A DNA stretch of 53,692 nucleotides, taken from NCBI GenBank assembly GCA_904502225.1, contig CAJGDO010000007.1, positions 1 to 53,692 of the forward strand. Direction: 5' to 3'. Positions 33,027-42,810 of the stretch are shown here, piece after piece; position 1 is the stretch's first letter, and every line of letters starts with the position of its first letter. The notes under the pieces are model-generated. The model saw only the letters and a program-made list of their open reading frames with translations, searched no databases and was not told where the DNA came from. The position numbers and the translations under genes were made by a program. Origin of the DNA: an uncultured Clostridia bacterium. Lineage in GTDB: Bacteria > Bacillota > Clostridia > Christensenellales > Borkfalkiaceae.

Positions 33027-34922
33027 ATGAAAAAACAATGTGTTGACAAAAATTATAATAATAACCAATTAGCGTTATATCATTTCCATCAAGGCACAAA
33101 TTTTTGTGCCTATGATTATTTAGGAGCACATTTAACAAAAATTAAGGGCAAAAACGGTGTAATTTTTAGAGTTTGGGCACCAAACGCAACAGAAGTTTCG
33201 GTTGTTGGTGATTTTAATTGTTGGGAAACGGGAAAAAACCCAATGAAAAGAATTTCTGCCTTTGGTGTTTATGAACTTTTTGTGCAAAACTTAAAAGAGT
33301 TTGACCTTTATAAGTTTGCAATCACAACGGGCAAGCAAACAGTTTTGAAGATTGACCCTTATGCTTTTTACACCGAAACACCGCCAAATTGTGCGTCGAA
33401 AATTTATGATTTAAGTGGATATAATTGGCAAGATAGCAAATATATTAGTAATAGAACTTCTTGCTATAATAAACCGTTAAATATTTACGAAGTAAATTTG
33501 CTTTCTTGGAAAAAACACGCTGATGGAAGTTGTTTTTCATATTTGGAATTAAAGGAACATCTTGTTCAATACGTGGTGGATATGGGATATACTCACGTTG
33601 AATTTATGCCCGTGTCAGAATATCCTTACGAGGGGTCTTGGGGATACCAAATTTCAAATTATTTTGCAATTTCATCTCGATTTGGCACGCCAAAAGAATT
33701 TATGGCACTTATTGATGAGTTCCATAAAAACAATATAGGTGTGATAATAGACTGGGTGCCGGGGCATTTCCCAAAAGATTTATTTGGGTTGTATATGTTT
33801 GACGGAACGCCTTGTTATGAAAGCCAAAATTTATTTAGGCGAGAACAAAAATCGTGGGGAACGCACGCTTTTGATTTAAAAAAGAAAGAAGTTCAAAGTT
33901 TTTTAGTGTCTAACGCGTGCTTTTTATTTAACGAGTTCCATATTGATGGGTTAAGAGTTGATGCAGTTGCATCTATGCTATACCTTGATTATGATAGAAA
34001 AAATGGTGAATGGGAAACAAATGAAAACGGTGGGAATCATAATTTAGATTCCATCGTTTTTTTTAAAAAATTAAATTCGGTTATTTTTAATAAGTTTCCA
34101 TATGCACTTATGATTGCAGAAGAATCAACGGCTTTTCCGTTAGTGACAAAACCTGCTGACGTTGGTGGGCTTGGGTTTAATTTTAAGTGGAATATGGGGT
34201 GGATGAACGACGTTTTATCATACCTTAAATGCGACCCGTATTTTAGGGCGAGTATTCACGATAAACTTACCTTTTCAATGATGTATGCTTTTAGTGAAAA
34301 TTTTATTTTGCCTATCTCTCACGATGAAGTGGTGCACGGCAAAAAATCGCTAATAGATAAAATGCATGGCAATATTGAAGATAAGTTTAGTACTTTGCGT
34401 GCTTTTGAATTATATAAATTTGCCCATCCAGGGAAAAAACTGAATTTTATGGGCAATGAGTTTGCACAATTTAAGGAATGGAATTATAATGAAGGGCTAG
34501 AATTTTTTATGTTAAAGTTTCCTTTACATAAAAAATTTAACGTTTTTAGTAAAAGAATAAATTATATATATAAAAACAATGCACCGCTTTATGAAATTGA
34601 AGATAGTTGGCTAGGTTTTAAGTGGCTTGCTGTTGATGAAAAAGAAAAGAACGTGCTTGCTTTTTTAAGGCGGGACACGTGCGGAAATAAACTTGTTGCA
34701 ATATTCAATTTTTCTGGCGTTGATTACTTAAATTTTAGGCTTGGCGTAGATAAAGGCAAATATAAAGTGCTTATCAGTTCAGACCAAAAAGCCTTTGGGG
34801 GACAAGGGCGATTTAAGTTGAAAAGAACAAAAACAAATAAAATTAAGGCTCATAATAGTGAACATTCTATTGTTATAGATTTGCCAAAACTTTCTGGGGC
34901 ATATTTAATAGAAAAAGTTTAA
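33027..34922 (+). CDS. glgB: 1,4-alpha-glucan branching enzyme
   Basis: This 631-residue GH13 enzyme introduces alpha-1,6 branches into glycogen. An N-terminal CBM48 domain covers residues about 30-125 (GVIFRVWAPNATEVSVVGDFN). The catalytic barrel has VEFMPVSEYPYEGSWGYQ, nucleophile Asp in GLRVDAVASML (near 313), acid Glu in MIAEEST (near 368), and ISHDEVVHGKKSL (near 433). The ribosome site is weak and the gene begins 6 bases after pgi ends, which suggests coupling to it. Confidence 0.95.
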   Translation: MKKQCVDKNYNNNQLALYHFHQGTNFCAYDYLGAHLTKIKGKNGVIFRVWAPNATEVSVVGDFNCWETGKNPMKRISAFGVYELFVQNLKEFDLYKFAITTGKQTVLKIDPYAFYTETPPNCASKIYDLSGYNWQDSKYISNRTSCYNKPLNIYEVNLLSWKKHADGSCFSYLELKEHLVQYVVDMGYTHVEFMPVSEYPYEGSWGYQISNYFAISSRFGTPKEFMALIDEFHKNNIGVIIDWVPGHFPKDLFGLYMFDGTPCYESQNLFRREQKSWGTHAFDLKKKEVQSFLVSNACFLFNEFHIDGLRVDAVASMLYLDYDRKNGEWETNENGGNHNLDSIVFFKKLNSVIFNKFPYALMIAEESTAFPLVTKPADVGGLGFNFKWNMGWMNDVLSYLKCDPYFRASIHDKLTFSMMYAFSENFILPISHDEVVHGKKSLIDKMHGNIEDKFSTLRAFELYKFAHPGKKLNFMGNEFAQFKEWNYNEGLEFFMLKFPLHKKFNVFSKRINYIYKNNAPLYEIEDSWLGFKWLAVDEKEKNVLAFLRRDTCGNKLVAIFNFSGVDYLNFRLGVDKGKYKVLISSDQKAFGGQGRFKLKRTKTNKIKAHNSEHSIVIDLPKLSGAYLIEKV

Positions 34923-34938
34923 TTTTTAGGAGAAATAT

Positions 34939-36141
34939 ATGATAAGAAAGAAAAAATGCATTGCAATGTTGCTTGCCGGCGGGCAAGGAAGCAGGTTATA
35001 TGCACTTACAAACAACATAGCAAAGCCAGCAGTTTCGTTTGGTGGAAAATATCGGATAATTGATTTTCCGCTTTCCAATTGTGTAAATTCAGGTATCGAT
35101 ACGGTTGGCGTTTTAACACAGTATCAGCCGTTAATATTAAACTCATATATCGGGAACGGACAGCCTTGGGATTTAGATAGAGAGTTTGGTGGCGTTCATA
35201 CTCTTCCACCATATCAAGGCAAAAACTCGTCTGACTGGTATAAGGGAACTGCAAATGCAATTTATCAAAATTTACCTTTTATAAACCAATATAATCCTGA
35301 TTACGTTTTAATTTTATCAGGGGACCATGTATACAAAATGAATTACGCAATAATGCTTAATTATCACATACTAAACGATGCTGATTGTACTATTGCCGCA
35401 ATTAACGTGCCTATTGAAGAAGCTTCACGCTTTGGGATTTTGAACACTAATGAAAATGGTAGCATTTACCAATTTGAAGAAAAACCAAAAAATCCAAAAT
35501 CGACGCTTGCCTCAATGGGCATTTATATTTTTTCAACTAAAAAACTTGAAAAGTATTTGATTGAAGATAGCAAAGACCCAAATTCATCTAACGATTTTGG
35601 CAAGGATATTTTGCCAAAAATGCTTTTAGATGGTCAAAAAATGATGGCTTATAACTTTAAGGGCTATTGGAAAGACGTTGGAACCATAGACTCGCTTTTT
35701 GATGCGAATATGGACTTATTGGGCGATAACCCTAAATTTGACGTGGGTGATTTGGCTTGGAAAATCCAATCGAGAAGTCCGCTTGCACCACCGCATTATA
35801 TTGGGGTTGGAGCAAAGACTTTTAACAGTATTATTATGTCTGGATGTGAAGTGTTTGGCGTGGTTGAAAATTCTATATTGGCAAGCAACGTTATAATCAA
35901 AAAAGGTGCAGTGGTTAAAAATAGTATTTTAATGGGCGACGTTATTATTGAACAAGACGCAAAAATTGAATATTCAATTATTGATGAAGGAACTATTGTT
36001 AAAAAAGGTGCTATTATTGGTGAAAGTAAGGAAAAAGGCAAGGGTATTACCTTGCTTGGCAGGAATATTCAAATTTCGGAAAACAGCATTATAAAAGGTG
36101 GCGAAATTGTTGAAAAAGACCTTGTAAAAGGGGGAATTTAA
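34939..36141 (+). CDS. glgC: Glucose-1-phosphate adenylyltransferase, catalytic subunit
   Basis: This 400-residue enzyme makes ADP-glucose from ATP and glucose-1-phosphate, the committed step of glycogen synthesis. LLAGGQGSRLYALT (residues about 12-25) is the intact nucleotide-binding motif, followed by KPAVSFGGKYRIIDFPLSNC. LSGDHVYKMNY near 130 binds metal and substrate. The C-terminus from about 290 is a left-handed beta-helix with hexapeptide repeats. It is followed after one base by GlgD, with which it forms a mixed tetramer in Firmicutes. Confidence 0.95.
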   Translation: MIRKKKCIAMLLAGGQGSRLYALTNNIAKPAVSFGGKYRIIDFPLSNCVNSGIDTVGVLTQYQPLILNSYIGNGQPWDLDREFGGVHTLPPYQGKNSSDWYKGTANAIYQNLPFINQYNPDYVLILSGDHVYKMNYAIMLNYHILNDADCTIAAINVPIEEASRFGILNTNENGSIYQFEEKPKNPKSTLASMGIYIFSTKKLEKYLIEDSKDPNSSNDFGKDILPKMLLDGQKMMAYNFKGYWKDVGTIDSLFDANMDLLGDNPKFDVGDLAWKIQSRSPLAPPHYIGVGAKTFNSIIMSGCEVFGVVENSILASNVIIKKGAVVKNSILMGDVIIEQDAKIEYSIIDEGTIVKKGAIIGESKEKGKGITLLGRNIQISENSIIKGGEIVEKDLVKGGI

Positions 36142-36142
36142 T

Positions 36143-37258
36143 ATGAAGGCGGTTGGAATTATTTTTTCTAACATACACGATAATAACGTTCCTGAACTTG
36201 CAAGGATACGAACACTTGGCTCAATCCCGTTCGGGGGAAGATATAGACTTATCGACTTCCCGTTATCAAATATGGTTAATTCTGGTATCGACACGGTGGG
36301 AATTATCACGAAAAGCAATTATCAGTCTTTAATGGACCACGTTGGTAGCGGTAAAGATTGGGATTTAGCAAGAAAAGACGGTGGGGTTATAATATTGCCA
36401 CCATTTGGCAATATTGAAAGTAGCAATCTTTATCAATCACGATTAGAAGCACTTAAGGGAATAACCAACTTTCTGTTTAGAGCAGATGAAGAATATGTTG
36501 TCATGACCGATTGTGACACTGTTTGTAGAATAAATTTTAACGAAGTTATAGAGCATCACATACGAAATCACGGTGATATTTCACTTGTTTATAAACGCTT
36601 AAAAAATGGGGAATATTCTGTAAAACATTCCACAACATTTGATATTATCGACGGCAGAATTATAAACGTAAGTTATCAAAGTGAGAACTTGAAAAATGAA
36701 TATCAAAACGTTTTTACAAACGTGTTTGTTATGAAAAAATCACTATTACAAAATATTGTAATGGACAGTATTACACATAATAAAACACATTTTATGTCTG
36801 ATATTATATCTTCAAACTTAAAAAGTATGAAAATTCTTGCTTATGAACACAAAGGCTTTTTTGCTGGGATAACATCCTTGCAAGCATATTATGAAAGCAA
36901 TATGTATATGCTTGATGCTAAAAATAGGGATGAAATATTTGGGGATAGAAGTGTTTTTACAAAAATTAGAGATTCTGCACCTACAAAATATGGAAACAGT
37001 GCCATTATAAAAAATTCAATGATTGCAGATGGCTGTATAATTGAGGGCGAAGTTGAAAATAGTATTATTTTTAGAAACGTTAAGGTCGGTCGTGGTGCAG
37101 TTGTTAAAAACAGTATAGTTATGCAAAACACTGTTCTTGGCGAGAATAGTTTTCTCAACTGTATAATTACAGATAAAAACGTTGTAATTAAAGACAAAAA
37201 AGTGTTATCAGGCAGTAAAAATCATCCGTTTTATATTGGAAAAGGTATTATGGTTTAG
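36143..37258 (+). CDS. glgD: Glucose-1-phosphate adenylyltransferase subunit GlgD
   Basis: The 371-residue GlgC paralog lacks the GGxGxRL nucleotide loop and starts MKAVGIIFSNIHDNN instead. It keeps RTLGSIPFGGRYRLIDFPLSN and the C-terminal beta-helix. In Firmicutes such subunits are poorly active alone and raise the activity of GlgC in the heterotetramer. The replaced loop supports a regulatory role here. It begins one base after the glgC stop, with GGGGGAA as ribosome site. Confidence 0.93.
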   Translation: MKAVGIIFSNIHDNNVPELARIRTLGSIPFGGRYRLIDFPLSNMVNSGIDTVGIITKSNYQSLMDHVGSGKDWDLARKDGGVIILPPFGNIESSNLYQSRLEALKGITNFLFRADEEYVVMTDCDTVCRINFNEVIEHHIRNHGDISLVYKRLKNGEYSVKHSTTFDIIDGRIINVSYQSENLKNEYQNVFTNVFVMKKSLLQNIVMDSITHNKTHFMSDIISSNLKSMKILAYEHKGFFAGITSLQAYYESNMYMLDAKNRDEIFGDRSVFTKIRDSAPTKYGNSAIIKNSMIADGCIIEGEVENSIIFRNVKVGRGAVVKNSIVMQNTVLGENSFLNCIITDKNVVIKDKKVLSGSKNHPFYIGKGIMV

Positions 37259-37266
37259 AGGTTAAT

Positions 37267-38733
37267 ATGGCAAAAACAAAGACAAAAAAAAGTGCAAATG
37301 AAAAAACTTCAACAAAGCAAAAAATTATATTTTTAGGCTCTGAAGCAGCACCGTTTATTGCAACAGGTGGGCTAGCCGATGTTTTAGGGTCATTGCCAAA
37401 AGAACTTGCAAAAAATAAAAATTTAGATATAAGTGTTATTCTGCCACTTTATAGCAATATTGATGATGAATTTAGGTCAAAGTTTAAGTTTTTGACTAAT
37501 TTTGACGTTGTTTTATCTTGGCGAATGCAATATGCTGGGGTGTTTTATTATGAATATCAAGGCGTTAAATTTTATTTTATTGACAATGAATATTACTTTA
37601 AAAGAGAAGGGAATATTTATGGTTTTTTTGATGATGCTGAAAGGTTTGCTTTTTTTTCAAAAGCATCGCTTGACACCATTGCAAGGCTTAATATTTATCC
37701 CGATATTTTGCATTGCAACGATTGGCAAACGGCTTGCTCGATAATTTATGTAAAAGGCATGTACTTTTCCGACGAAAAATTTAGGAAAATAAAAACAATT
37801 TTTACTATTCATAACATTGAATATCAAGGCTCTTTTGATATGAATACTTTTGAAGATTTGTTTGGCTTTTCAGAGGAAAACAAGCCTTTTATCGAATTTA
37901 ACGGCTGTGTAAACTTAATGAAAGGTGCAATAGAAATGACGGATATACTTTCAACCGTAAGTCCAACTTATGCAAAGGAAATCAAACAACCTTTTTATGC
38001 ACACGGATTAGAAAATATCGTAGTTAGAAACGAGCAAAAATTACACGGCATATTAAATGGGATTGACGTTGACTATTATAACCCTGAAACTGATAAGTGC
38101 TTATTTGAAAATTACTCTGCAACTGATTTGTCTGGAAAGGCAACTTGTAAGGCTGAATTACAAAAAATATTATCTTTACCGCAGAGGGAAAACGTGCCAA
38201 TTATAGCAATAATTTCAAGGCTTGTTTCTCATAAAGGTCTTGACCTTGTTAGGCAAATTTTGGAAACTTTGCTTTCTCAAGACGTTCAAGTCGTTATATT
38301 GGGTAAGGGCGAAGCGTCTTATGAAAATTATTTCACACATATTTCGCACACTTATCAAGGTAAATGTGCAACTATTATTGCGTATAACCAAGATTTATCA
38401 AGAAAAATCTATTCGGGTGCAGACATCTTTTTAATGCCGTCCAAAAGCGAGCCTTGTGGCCTTGCACAAATGATTGCAAGCAGGTATGGCACTGTGCCTG
38501 TCGTTAGGGAAACAGGGGGCTTAAACGACAGTATAAAGGCTTATACGGGCGGGTTAGGTAATGGCTTTACCTTCGCTGATTATAACGCACACGATATGCT
38601 TTACGTCGTTAATGAAGCAATTAAAACATTCCACGATAAAAAAGCGTGGAATGACCTTCAAAACAGGGTGATGACAACTGATTTTTCTTGGAATAATCAA
38701 GCGGATAAATATTTAGAACTTTATAATATATAA
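37267..38733 (+). CDS. glgA: Glycogen synthase
   Basis: The 488-residue GT5 enzyme adds glucose from ADP-glucose to the glycogen chain. An N-terminal stretch of about 20 Lys/Thr-rich residues precedes the conserved SEAAPFIATGGLADVLGSLP. The KTGGL lysine seen in E. coli is replaced by Ala, a form that also occurs in Clostridia. HCNDWQT near 157, ISRLVSHKGLD near 318 and KSEPCGLAQMIASRYGTVP near 396 are the remaining signatures, the last holding the catalytic Glu. It is fifth in the operon. Confidence 0.95.
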   Translation: MAKTKTKKSANEKTSTKQKIIFLGSEAAPFIATGGLADVLGSLPKELAKNKNLDISVILPLYSNIDDEFRSKFKFLTNFDVVLSWRMQYAGVFYYEYQGVKFYFIDNEYYFKREGNIYGFFDDAERFAFFSKASLDTIARLNIYPDILHCNDWQTACSIIYVKGMYFSDEKFRKIKTIFTIHNIEYQGSFDMNTFEDLFGFSEENKPFIEFNGCVNLMKGAIEMTDILSTVSPTYAKEIKQPFYAHGLENIVVRNEQKLHGILNGIDVDYYNPETDKCLFENYSATDLSGKATCKAELQKILSLPQRENVPIIAIISRLVSHKGLDLVRQILETLLSQDVQVVILGKGEASYENYFTHISHTYQGKCATIIAYNQDLSRKIYSGADIFLMPSKSEPCGLAQMIASRYGTVPVVRETGGLNDSIKAYTGGLGNGFTFADYNAHDMLYVVNEAIKTFHDKKAWNDLQNRVMTTDFSWNNQADKYLELYNI

Positions 38734-38756
38734 TCTTTTGGGAGAAATTTATTTTT

Positions 38757-41174
38757 ATGATGTCAGAAAAAGACGCAGGTTTGTTGATTAAAAGCAAACT
38801 TTCAAAATATTTTGGTGTTTCGCCAAAAGAGGCGACAAAAGAGCAAATCTATAAATCGGTCGTTATGTGCATTAGGGATATTCTTTTAGAAAAAAGAAGT
38901 GCTTTTAATAAAGAGTATAGAGCAAAGAATGGCAAGAGAGTGTATTATCTTTGTATGGAGTTTTTGCTTGGGCAATCTCTTAAAAATAATACCTATAATT
39001 TAAGCATACAGCAAGTATTAAATAATGCCTTAAAAAATGAGTTTGATTGTTCGCTTGAAGAACTTTATGAATTAGAGCCTGATGCTGGGTTAGGAAACGG
39101 CGGTTTAGGTAGGCTTGCCGCTTGTTTTATGGATGCTCTTGCAAGCCAAGATTATCCAGCAATGGGTTATTCAATAAGGTATGAATATGGCTTATTCAAG
39201 CAAAAAATTGTTGATGGTTGGCAGATAGAATTACCCGATGTTTGGTTGCCGGGTGGTGAAGTTTGGCTAACACAACGTATGGATAAGACGTTTAAGGTTA
39301 AGTTTGACGGGCATATTAAAGAATATTGGACAGAGAACGGCTTAAAAATAGAACATTACGACGCAAAAGAAGTTGAAGCCGTTGCTTACGATATGATGAT
39401 TTCTGGAAAGGATAGCAAGGCAGTTTCTATTTTAAGGCTGTGGAAAGCACAAAACATACGTGATTTTGATATGAAAACCTTTTCACAAGGCGATTATATT
39501 AAAAGTATGAAAGAAGATAACGAAGCGGACCTTATCTCAAAGGTGTTGTATCCATCAGACAATCATTTTGAAGGCAAGTCTTTAAGGCTTAAACAACAAT
39601 ACTTGCTTGTTTCGGCTTCTTTACAAGATATTATAAGCGACCACGTTAAAAAATACGGCGATTTAAGAAGTTTGCCAGAAAAAGCGGCAATTCATATTAA
39701 CGACACGCACCCTGCACTTTGCATTCCAGAACTTATGCGTATTTTAATGGATGAACACGGTTTTTGGTGGGATGATGCGTGGGAAATTGTAAAAAACACA
39801 GTGGCATATACAAACCACACAGTTATGAGTGAGGCTCTTGAAACTTGGAGTCAAGACTTGCTTGAAAGAAGATTGCCACGAATTTATATGATATTAAAAG
39901 AAATTAACGAGCGTTTTTGTGCTAAAATGTGGCAAATTTTTCCGGGTGAATGGGATAAAATTAATCGTATGAGCATATTTGCACACGGGCAAGTTAAAAT
40001 GGCAAACCTTTCGGTTGTTGGTTCACACACGGTCAATGGTGTTTCAGCACTGCATAGTGAAATAATTAAAAACAGTATTTTTAAGGATTTTTATCAAGTA
40101 TATCCACAAAAATTTACCAACGTCACTAATGGAATCGCTCATAGGCGGTGGCTTTGCCAAGCAAACCCAGAATTGTCAGAACTATTAAGCGAATGTATTG
40201 GCGATGGCTACGTTATGGATGCCCAAAAACTTATTGATTTTAAGAGGTTTGAAAGTGATAATTGTGTTTTAGAAAGGCTAAACCAAATCAAAAAGATTAA
40301 AAAAATGCAATTTTGTGATTTTGCATTAAAAAAACAAGGGGTAAAGATTAATCCCGATTCTGTTTTTGACGTTCAAGCAAAACGGATGCACGAATATAAA
40401 CGTCAATTATTAAATGCGTTATATATCATTTCGCTTTATAACGATTTAAAAGAAAACCCTAATTTAGAAATGTTGCCAAAAACTTTTATTTTTGGTGCAA
40501 AGGCTGCACCTGGTTATTACTTTGCTAAACAAATTATTAAACTTATATGTTGTTTAAGTGAAGACATTAAGAAGCATCCAAAAATCAACAGTAAAATAAA
40601 CGTTGTATATCTAGAAGATTACTGCGTTTCTATGGCAGAAAAACTTATGCCAGCAACTGAAGTTAGCGAGCAAATTTCCCAAGCGGGAAAAGAGGCAAGT
40701 GGCACAGGCAATATGAAGTTTATGATTAACGGTGCCTTGACAATAGGAACGCTTGATGGTGCAAACGTTGAAATGCAACAAGCGTGCGGAAACGATAATA
40801 TTTTTATTTTTGGTTTAACAGCAGAAGAGGTTGATAGAAAATGGATGCAAGGCTATAATTCTTCTTTATACTATGCAAACAATATAAAACTAGAAAAAGT
40901 TATAAGCAGTCTTAACACCGGTTTTAACGGGCAAAACTTTAATGAAATTGCAAACTATTTGCTGACGGGTGCACCTGTTGCTGACCCGTATATGTGTCTT
41001 GCAGATTTTGGCTCGTTTTGTGACGTGCATAAAACAGTTGATGAAGTTTATAAAGATAAACTTATTTGGGCCAAAAAAAGCCTTAATAATATTGCTACTG
41101 CAGGCATTTTTGCAAGCGATAGAAGTATAAGAGAATATGCTGAAAAGATTTGGGGGTTAAAACAAATAAAATAA
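38757..41174 (+). CDS. glgP: Glycogen phosphorylase
   Basis: This 805-residue GT35 enzyme releases glucose-1-phosphate from glycogen. GLGNGGLGRLAACFMDALAS lies near residue 110. The PLP-binding lysine is in EASGTGNMKFMINGALTIGT near 650. AHGQVKMANLSVVGSHTVNGVSALH near 407 and AKRMHEYKRQLLN near 543 are further signatures. GGGAGA lies 11 bases before the ATG. It closes the operon, so synthesis and breakdown are expressed together. No debranching enzyme or 4-alpha-glucanotransferase is present, and no clear terminator follows. Confidence 0.95.
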   Translation: MMSEKDAGLLIKSKLSKYFGVSPKEATKEQIYKSVVMCIRDILLEKRSAFNKEYRAKNGKRVYYLCMEFLLGQSLKNNTYNLSIQQVLNNALKNEFDCSLEELYELEPDAGLGNGGLGRLAACFMDALASQDYPAMGYSIRYEYGLFKQKIVDGWQIELPDVWLPGGEVWLTQRMDKTFKVKFDGHIKEYWTENGLKIEHYDAKEVEAVAYDMMISGKDSKAVSILRLWKAQNIRDFDMKTFSQGDYIKSMKEDNEADLISKVLYPSDNHFEGKSLRLKQQYLLVSASLQDIISDHVKKYGDLRSLPEKAAIHINDTHPALCIPELMRILMDEHGFWWDDAWEIVKNTVAYTNHTVMSEALETWSQDLLERRLPRIYMILKEINERFCAKMWQIFPGEWDKINRMSIFAHGQVKMANLSVVGSHTVNGVSALHSEIIKNSIFKDFYQVYPQKFTNVTNGIAHRRWLCQANPELSELLSECIGDGYVMDAQKLIDFKRFESDNCVLERLNQIKKIKKMQFCDFALKKQGVKINPDSVFDVQAKRMHEYKRQLLNALYIISLYNDLKENPNLEMLPKTFIFGAKAAPGYYFAKQIIKLICCLSEDIKKHPKINSKINVVYLEDYCVSMAEKLMPATEVSEQISQAGKEASGTGNMKFMINGALTIGTLDGANVEMQQACGNDNIFIFGLTAEEVDRKWMQGYNSSLYYANNIKLEKVISSLNTGFNGQNFNEIANYLLTGAPVADPYMCLADFGSFCDVHKTVDEVYKDKLIWAKKSLNNIATAGIFASDRSIREYAEKIWGLKQIK

Positions 41175-41248
41175 TATTGAATACGCTGATAATTAGGTTA
41201 AGTAAATATAAAAAAATTACTTTCAAGAGTGTTTTATCTATATAGTCG

Positions 41249-41277
41249 TTGACAGTTTGCGTTTTAATTTATATAAT
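41249..41277 (+). promoter_or_regulatory. Promoter of the M20 peptidase gene
   Basis: TTGACA (41249-41254), a 17-base spacer and TATAAT (41272-41277) form a full-consensus promoter. Downstream of the predicted start, 41296-41312 is an imperfect palindrome (ACGA/TCGT arms around AAACGTTT), a possible repressor site of LacI type. Confidence 0.82.
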
Positions 41278-41342
41278 AGATATGATATATAATTTACGAA
41301 AACGTTTGTCGTTTTTGTTAATAATATTTAGGATGGTTTACT

Positions 41343-42470
41343 ATGAAAAAGTTTGACACGCAAAAGTATTATGATTTAGCAATGCATTTAACCCAAGAAT
41401 TATGTAAAATTCCTGCACCTTCTGGCTTGGAAGATGCAAGGGCAGAGTATATTAAGAATTATTTACACAAAATTGGATATGCAAATGCGTATATAGACAG
41501 TGCAAAAAACGTTATTTGGGATTTGAAAGGAAACACAGATGATTACGTTTTGTTTATGGCACACACCGATACAGTTTTTCCTGATTTACAACCTTTGCCT
41601 TATATAGATGATGGCGAAATTATAAGGTGCCCAGGGGTGTGCGATGATACAGTTTGCGTTGCAATAATTTTAGCATATTGTCAATATCTAAAAGACATTA
41701 ACTATAAACCAAATCAATCTATTTTGTTTTCAGCAAACGCTTGTGAAGAAGGGCTTGGCGACTTAAAAGGCGTTAAGCAAATTTATAAGGATTTTGCAAA
41801 CAAAATTCCACTTATGTTTACGCTTGACGGTGGCTATAATCATATAGTAAACAAGAGCGTTGGGTCTCATAGATATAAAATTTCAGTCAAAACGCAAGGT
41901 GGGCATTCTTACGGTGCGTTTGGTAGGCTTAACGCAATTCAAGTTTTGGCTAGTATTGTTGAAAACATTTACCAAATTGAAGTGCCTAAAAAAGAAGGCT
42001 CAAAAACAACTTATAATGTTGGAACAATAAGCGGTGGAACTTCGGTTAATACAATTGCTCAATGTGCCGAAATGCTTTGCGAATATAGGTCTGATGACAA
42101 TGATTGCTTAAATATAATGCAAGAAAAATTTAGTCAAATTTTTGAAAAAGCAAAAGAGCAGTTTGCTAATGCTGAAATTGAAATTACCTTGGTTGGCAAT
42201 CGCCCTGCTATGGGTAAGGTTGATAAAGAAAAGTTAGATAAAATTTCAAAACTTGTTATGGATATTCAAAGTAAAAACACTGGTGGAGAAGTTAAGGCGT
42301 CTTCTGGCTCAACAGACTGCAATATCCCACACTCACTAGGCTTGCCTGCAATTTGTGTTGGTGTCTATAAGGGTGCTGGCGTTCATACAAGAGAAGAATA
42401 TCTTGAAAAAGATTCTGTAAAAATAGGTGTAAATATTTTGAACGATTTATTTATGGAGATTTCAAAATAA
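41343..42470 (+). CDS. M20/M25/M40 family metallopeptidase
   Basis: The 375-residue zinc hydrolase has the M20 dinuclear metal ligands in order: His and Asp in MAHTDTVFPD (near residue 76), Asp in CPGVCDDTVCVA (near 104), and the EE pair in SANACEEGLGDL (near 137). The lid domain with GGHSYGAFGRLNAIQ (near 195) provides dimer contacts. It resembles tripeptidase-like members that act on small peptides or N-acyl amino acids. The exact substrate is not clear. It has its own consensus promoter and is monocistronic. Confidence 0.85.
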   Translation: MKKFDTQKYYDLAMHLTQELCKIPAPSGLEDARAEYIKNYLHKIGYANAYIDSAKNVIWDLKGNTDDYVLFMAHTDTVFPDLQPLPYIDDGEIIRCPGVCDDTVCVAIILAYCQYLKDINYKPNQSILFSANACEEGLGDLKGVKQIYKDFANKIPLMFTLDGGYNHIVNKSVGSHRYKISVKTQGGHSYGAFGRLNAIQVLASIVENIYQIEVPKKEGSKTTYNVGTISGGTSVNTIAQCAEMLCEYRSDDNDCLNIMQEKFSQIFEKAKEQFANAEIEITLVGNRPAMGKVDKEKLDKISKLVMDIQSKNTGGEVKASSGSTDCNIPHSLGLPAICVGVYKGAGVHTREEYLEKDSVKIGVNILNDLFMEISK

Positions 42471-42493
42471 TTGCACATAAATTGCATAAATGG

Positions 42494-42786
42494 TTGACAC
42501 TTTTAATAAAAGGTGGTATTATAAACTTAATCAAATGATAAACCGATGAAGTAAAGTAGTAGATTTTGCTTTGAATTACAGAGAGATTGTGGTTGGTGTA
42601 AACAATTATTCGGGCGATATTGAATGGATTACCGAGGGTGGCGATGAACTTATAGTAGTTGCTGACGCAATAGGCCAAGCGTTAAAGTGGCAGAGTATTT
42701 TAGTACTCGAAAAAGGCAAAATTTATTTTGTAAAAATGGGTGGCAACACGGATATATTCGTCCCATAGAATATTCCGTGTTTTTTA
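42494..42786 (+). promoter_or_regulatory. Trp-specific T-box riboswitch with promoter
   Basis: The promoter is TTGACA (42494-42499), 17 bases, TATTAT (42517-42522), with a predicted start near 42529. The leader has T-box features in order: AGTA of the S-turn near 42556-42559, AGAGAG near 42580-42585, and GAA followed by specifier TGG at 42625-42627 (Trp). The antiterminator T-box is GGGTGGCAACACGG at 42738-42751. The bulge TGGC would pair with the GCCA end of tRNA-Trp, whose discriminator is G. The terminator arms are 42745-42759 and 42768-42781, followed by T's; the 5' arm overlaps the T-box. Uncharged tRNA-Trp should allow read-through into trpB2. A 65-codon ORF from TTG 42571 across this leader is not credible. 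Confidence 0.88.
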
Positions 42787-42810
42787 TTTTAAATAAAAGG
42801 AGGTTTTGTT

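Noticed and set aside
35595..35614. TTTTGGCAA/TTGCCAAAA repeat inside glgC
   Set aside because: Short A/T-rich repeat within codons for a conserved region, with no T-tract or promoter context.
42571..42768. 65-codon ORF starting with TTG before trpB2
   Set aside because: It lies inside the T-box leader, has no ribosome site, and its end coincides with the terminator hairpin. The RNA structure explains the sequence better.
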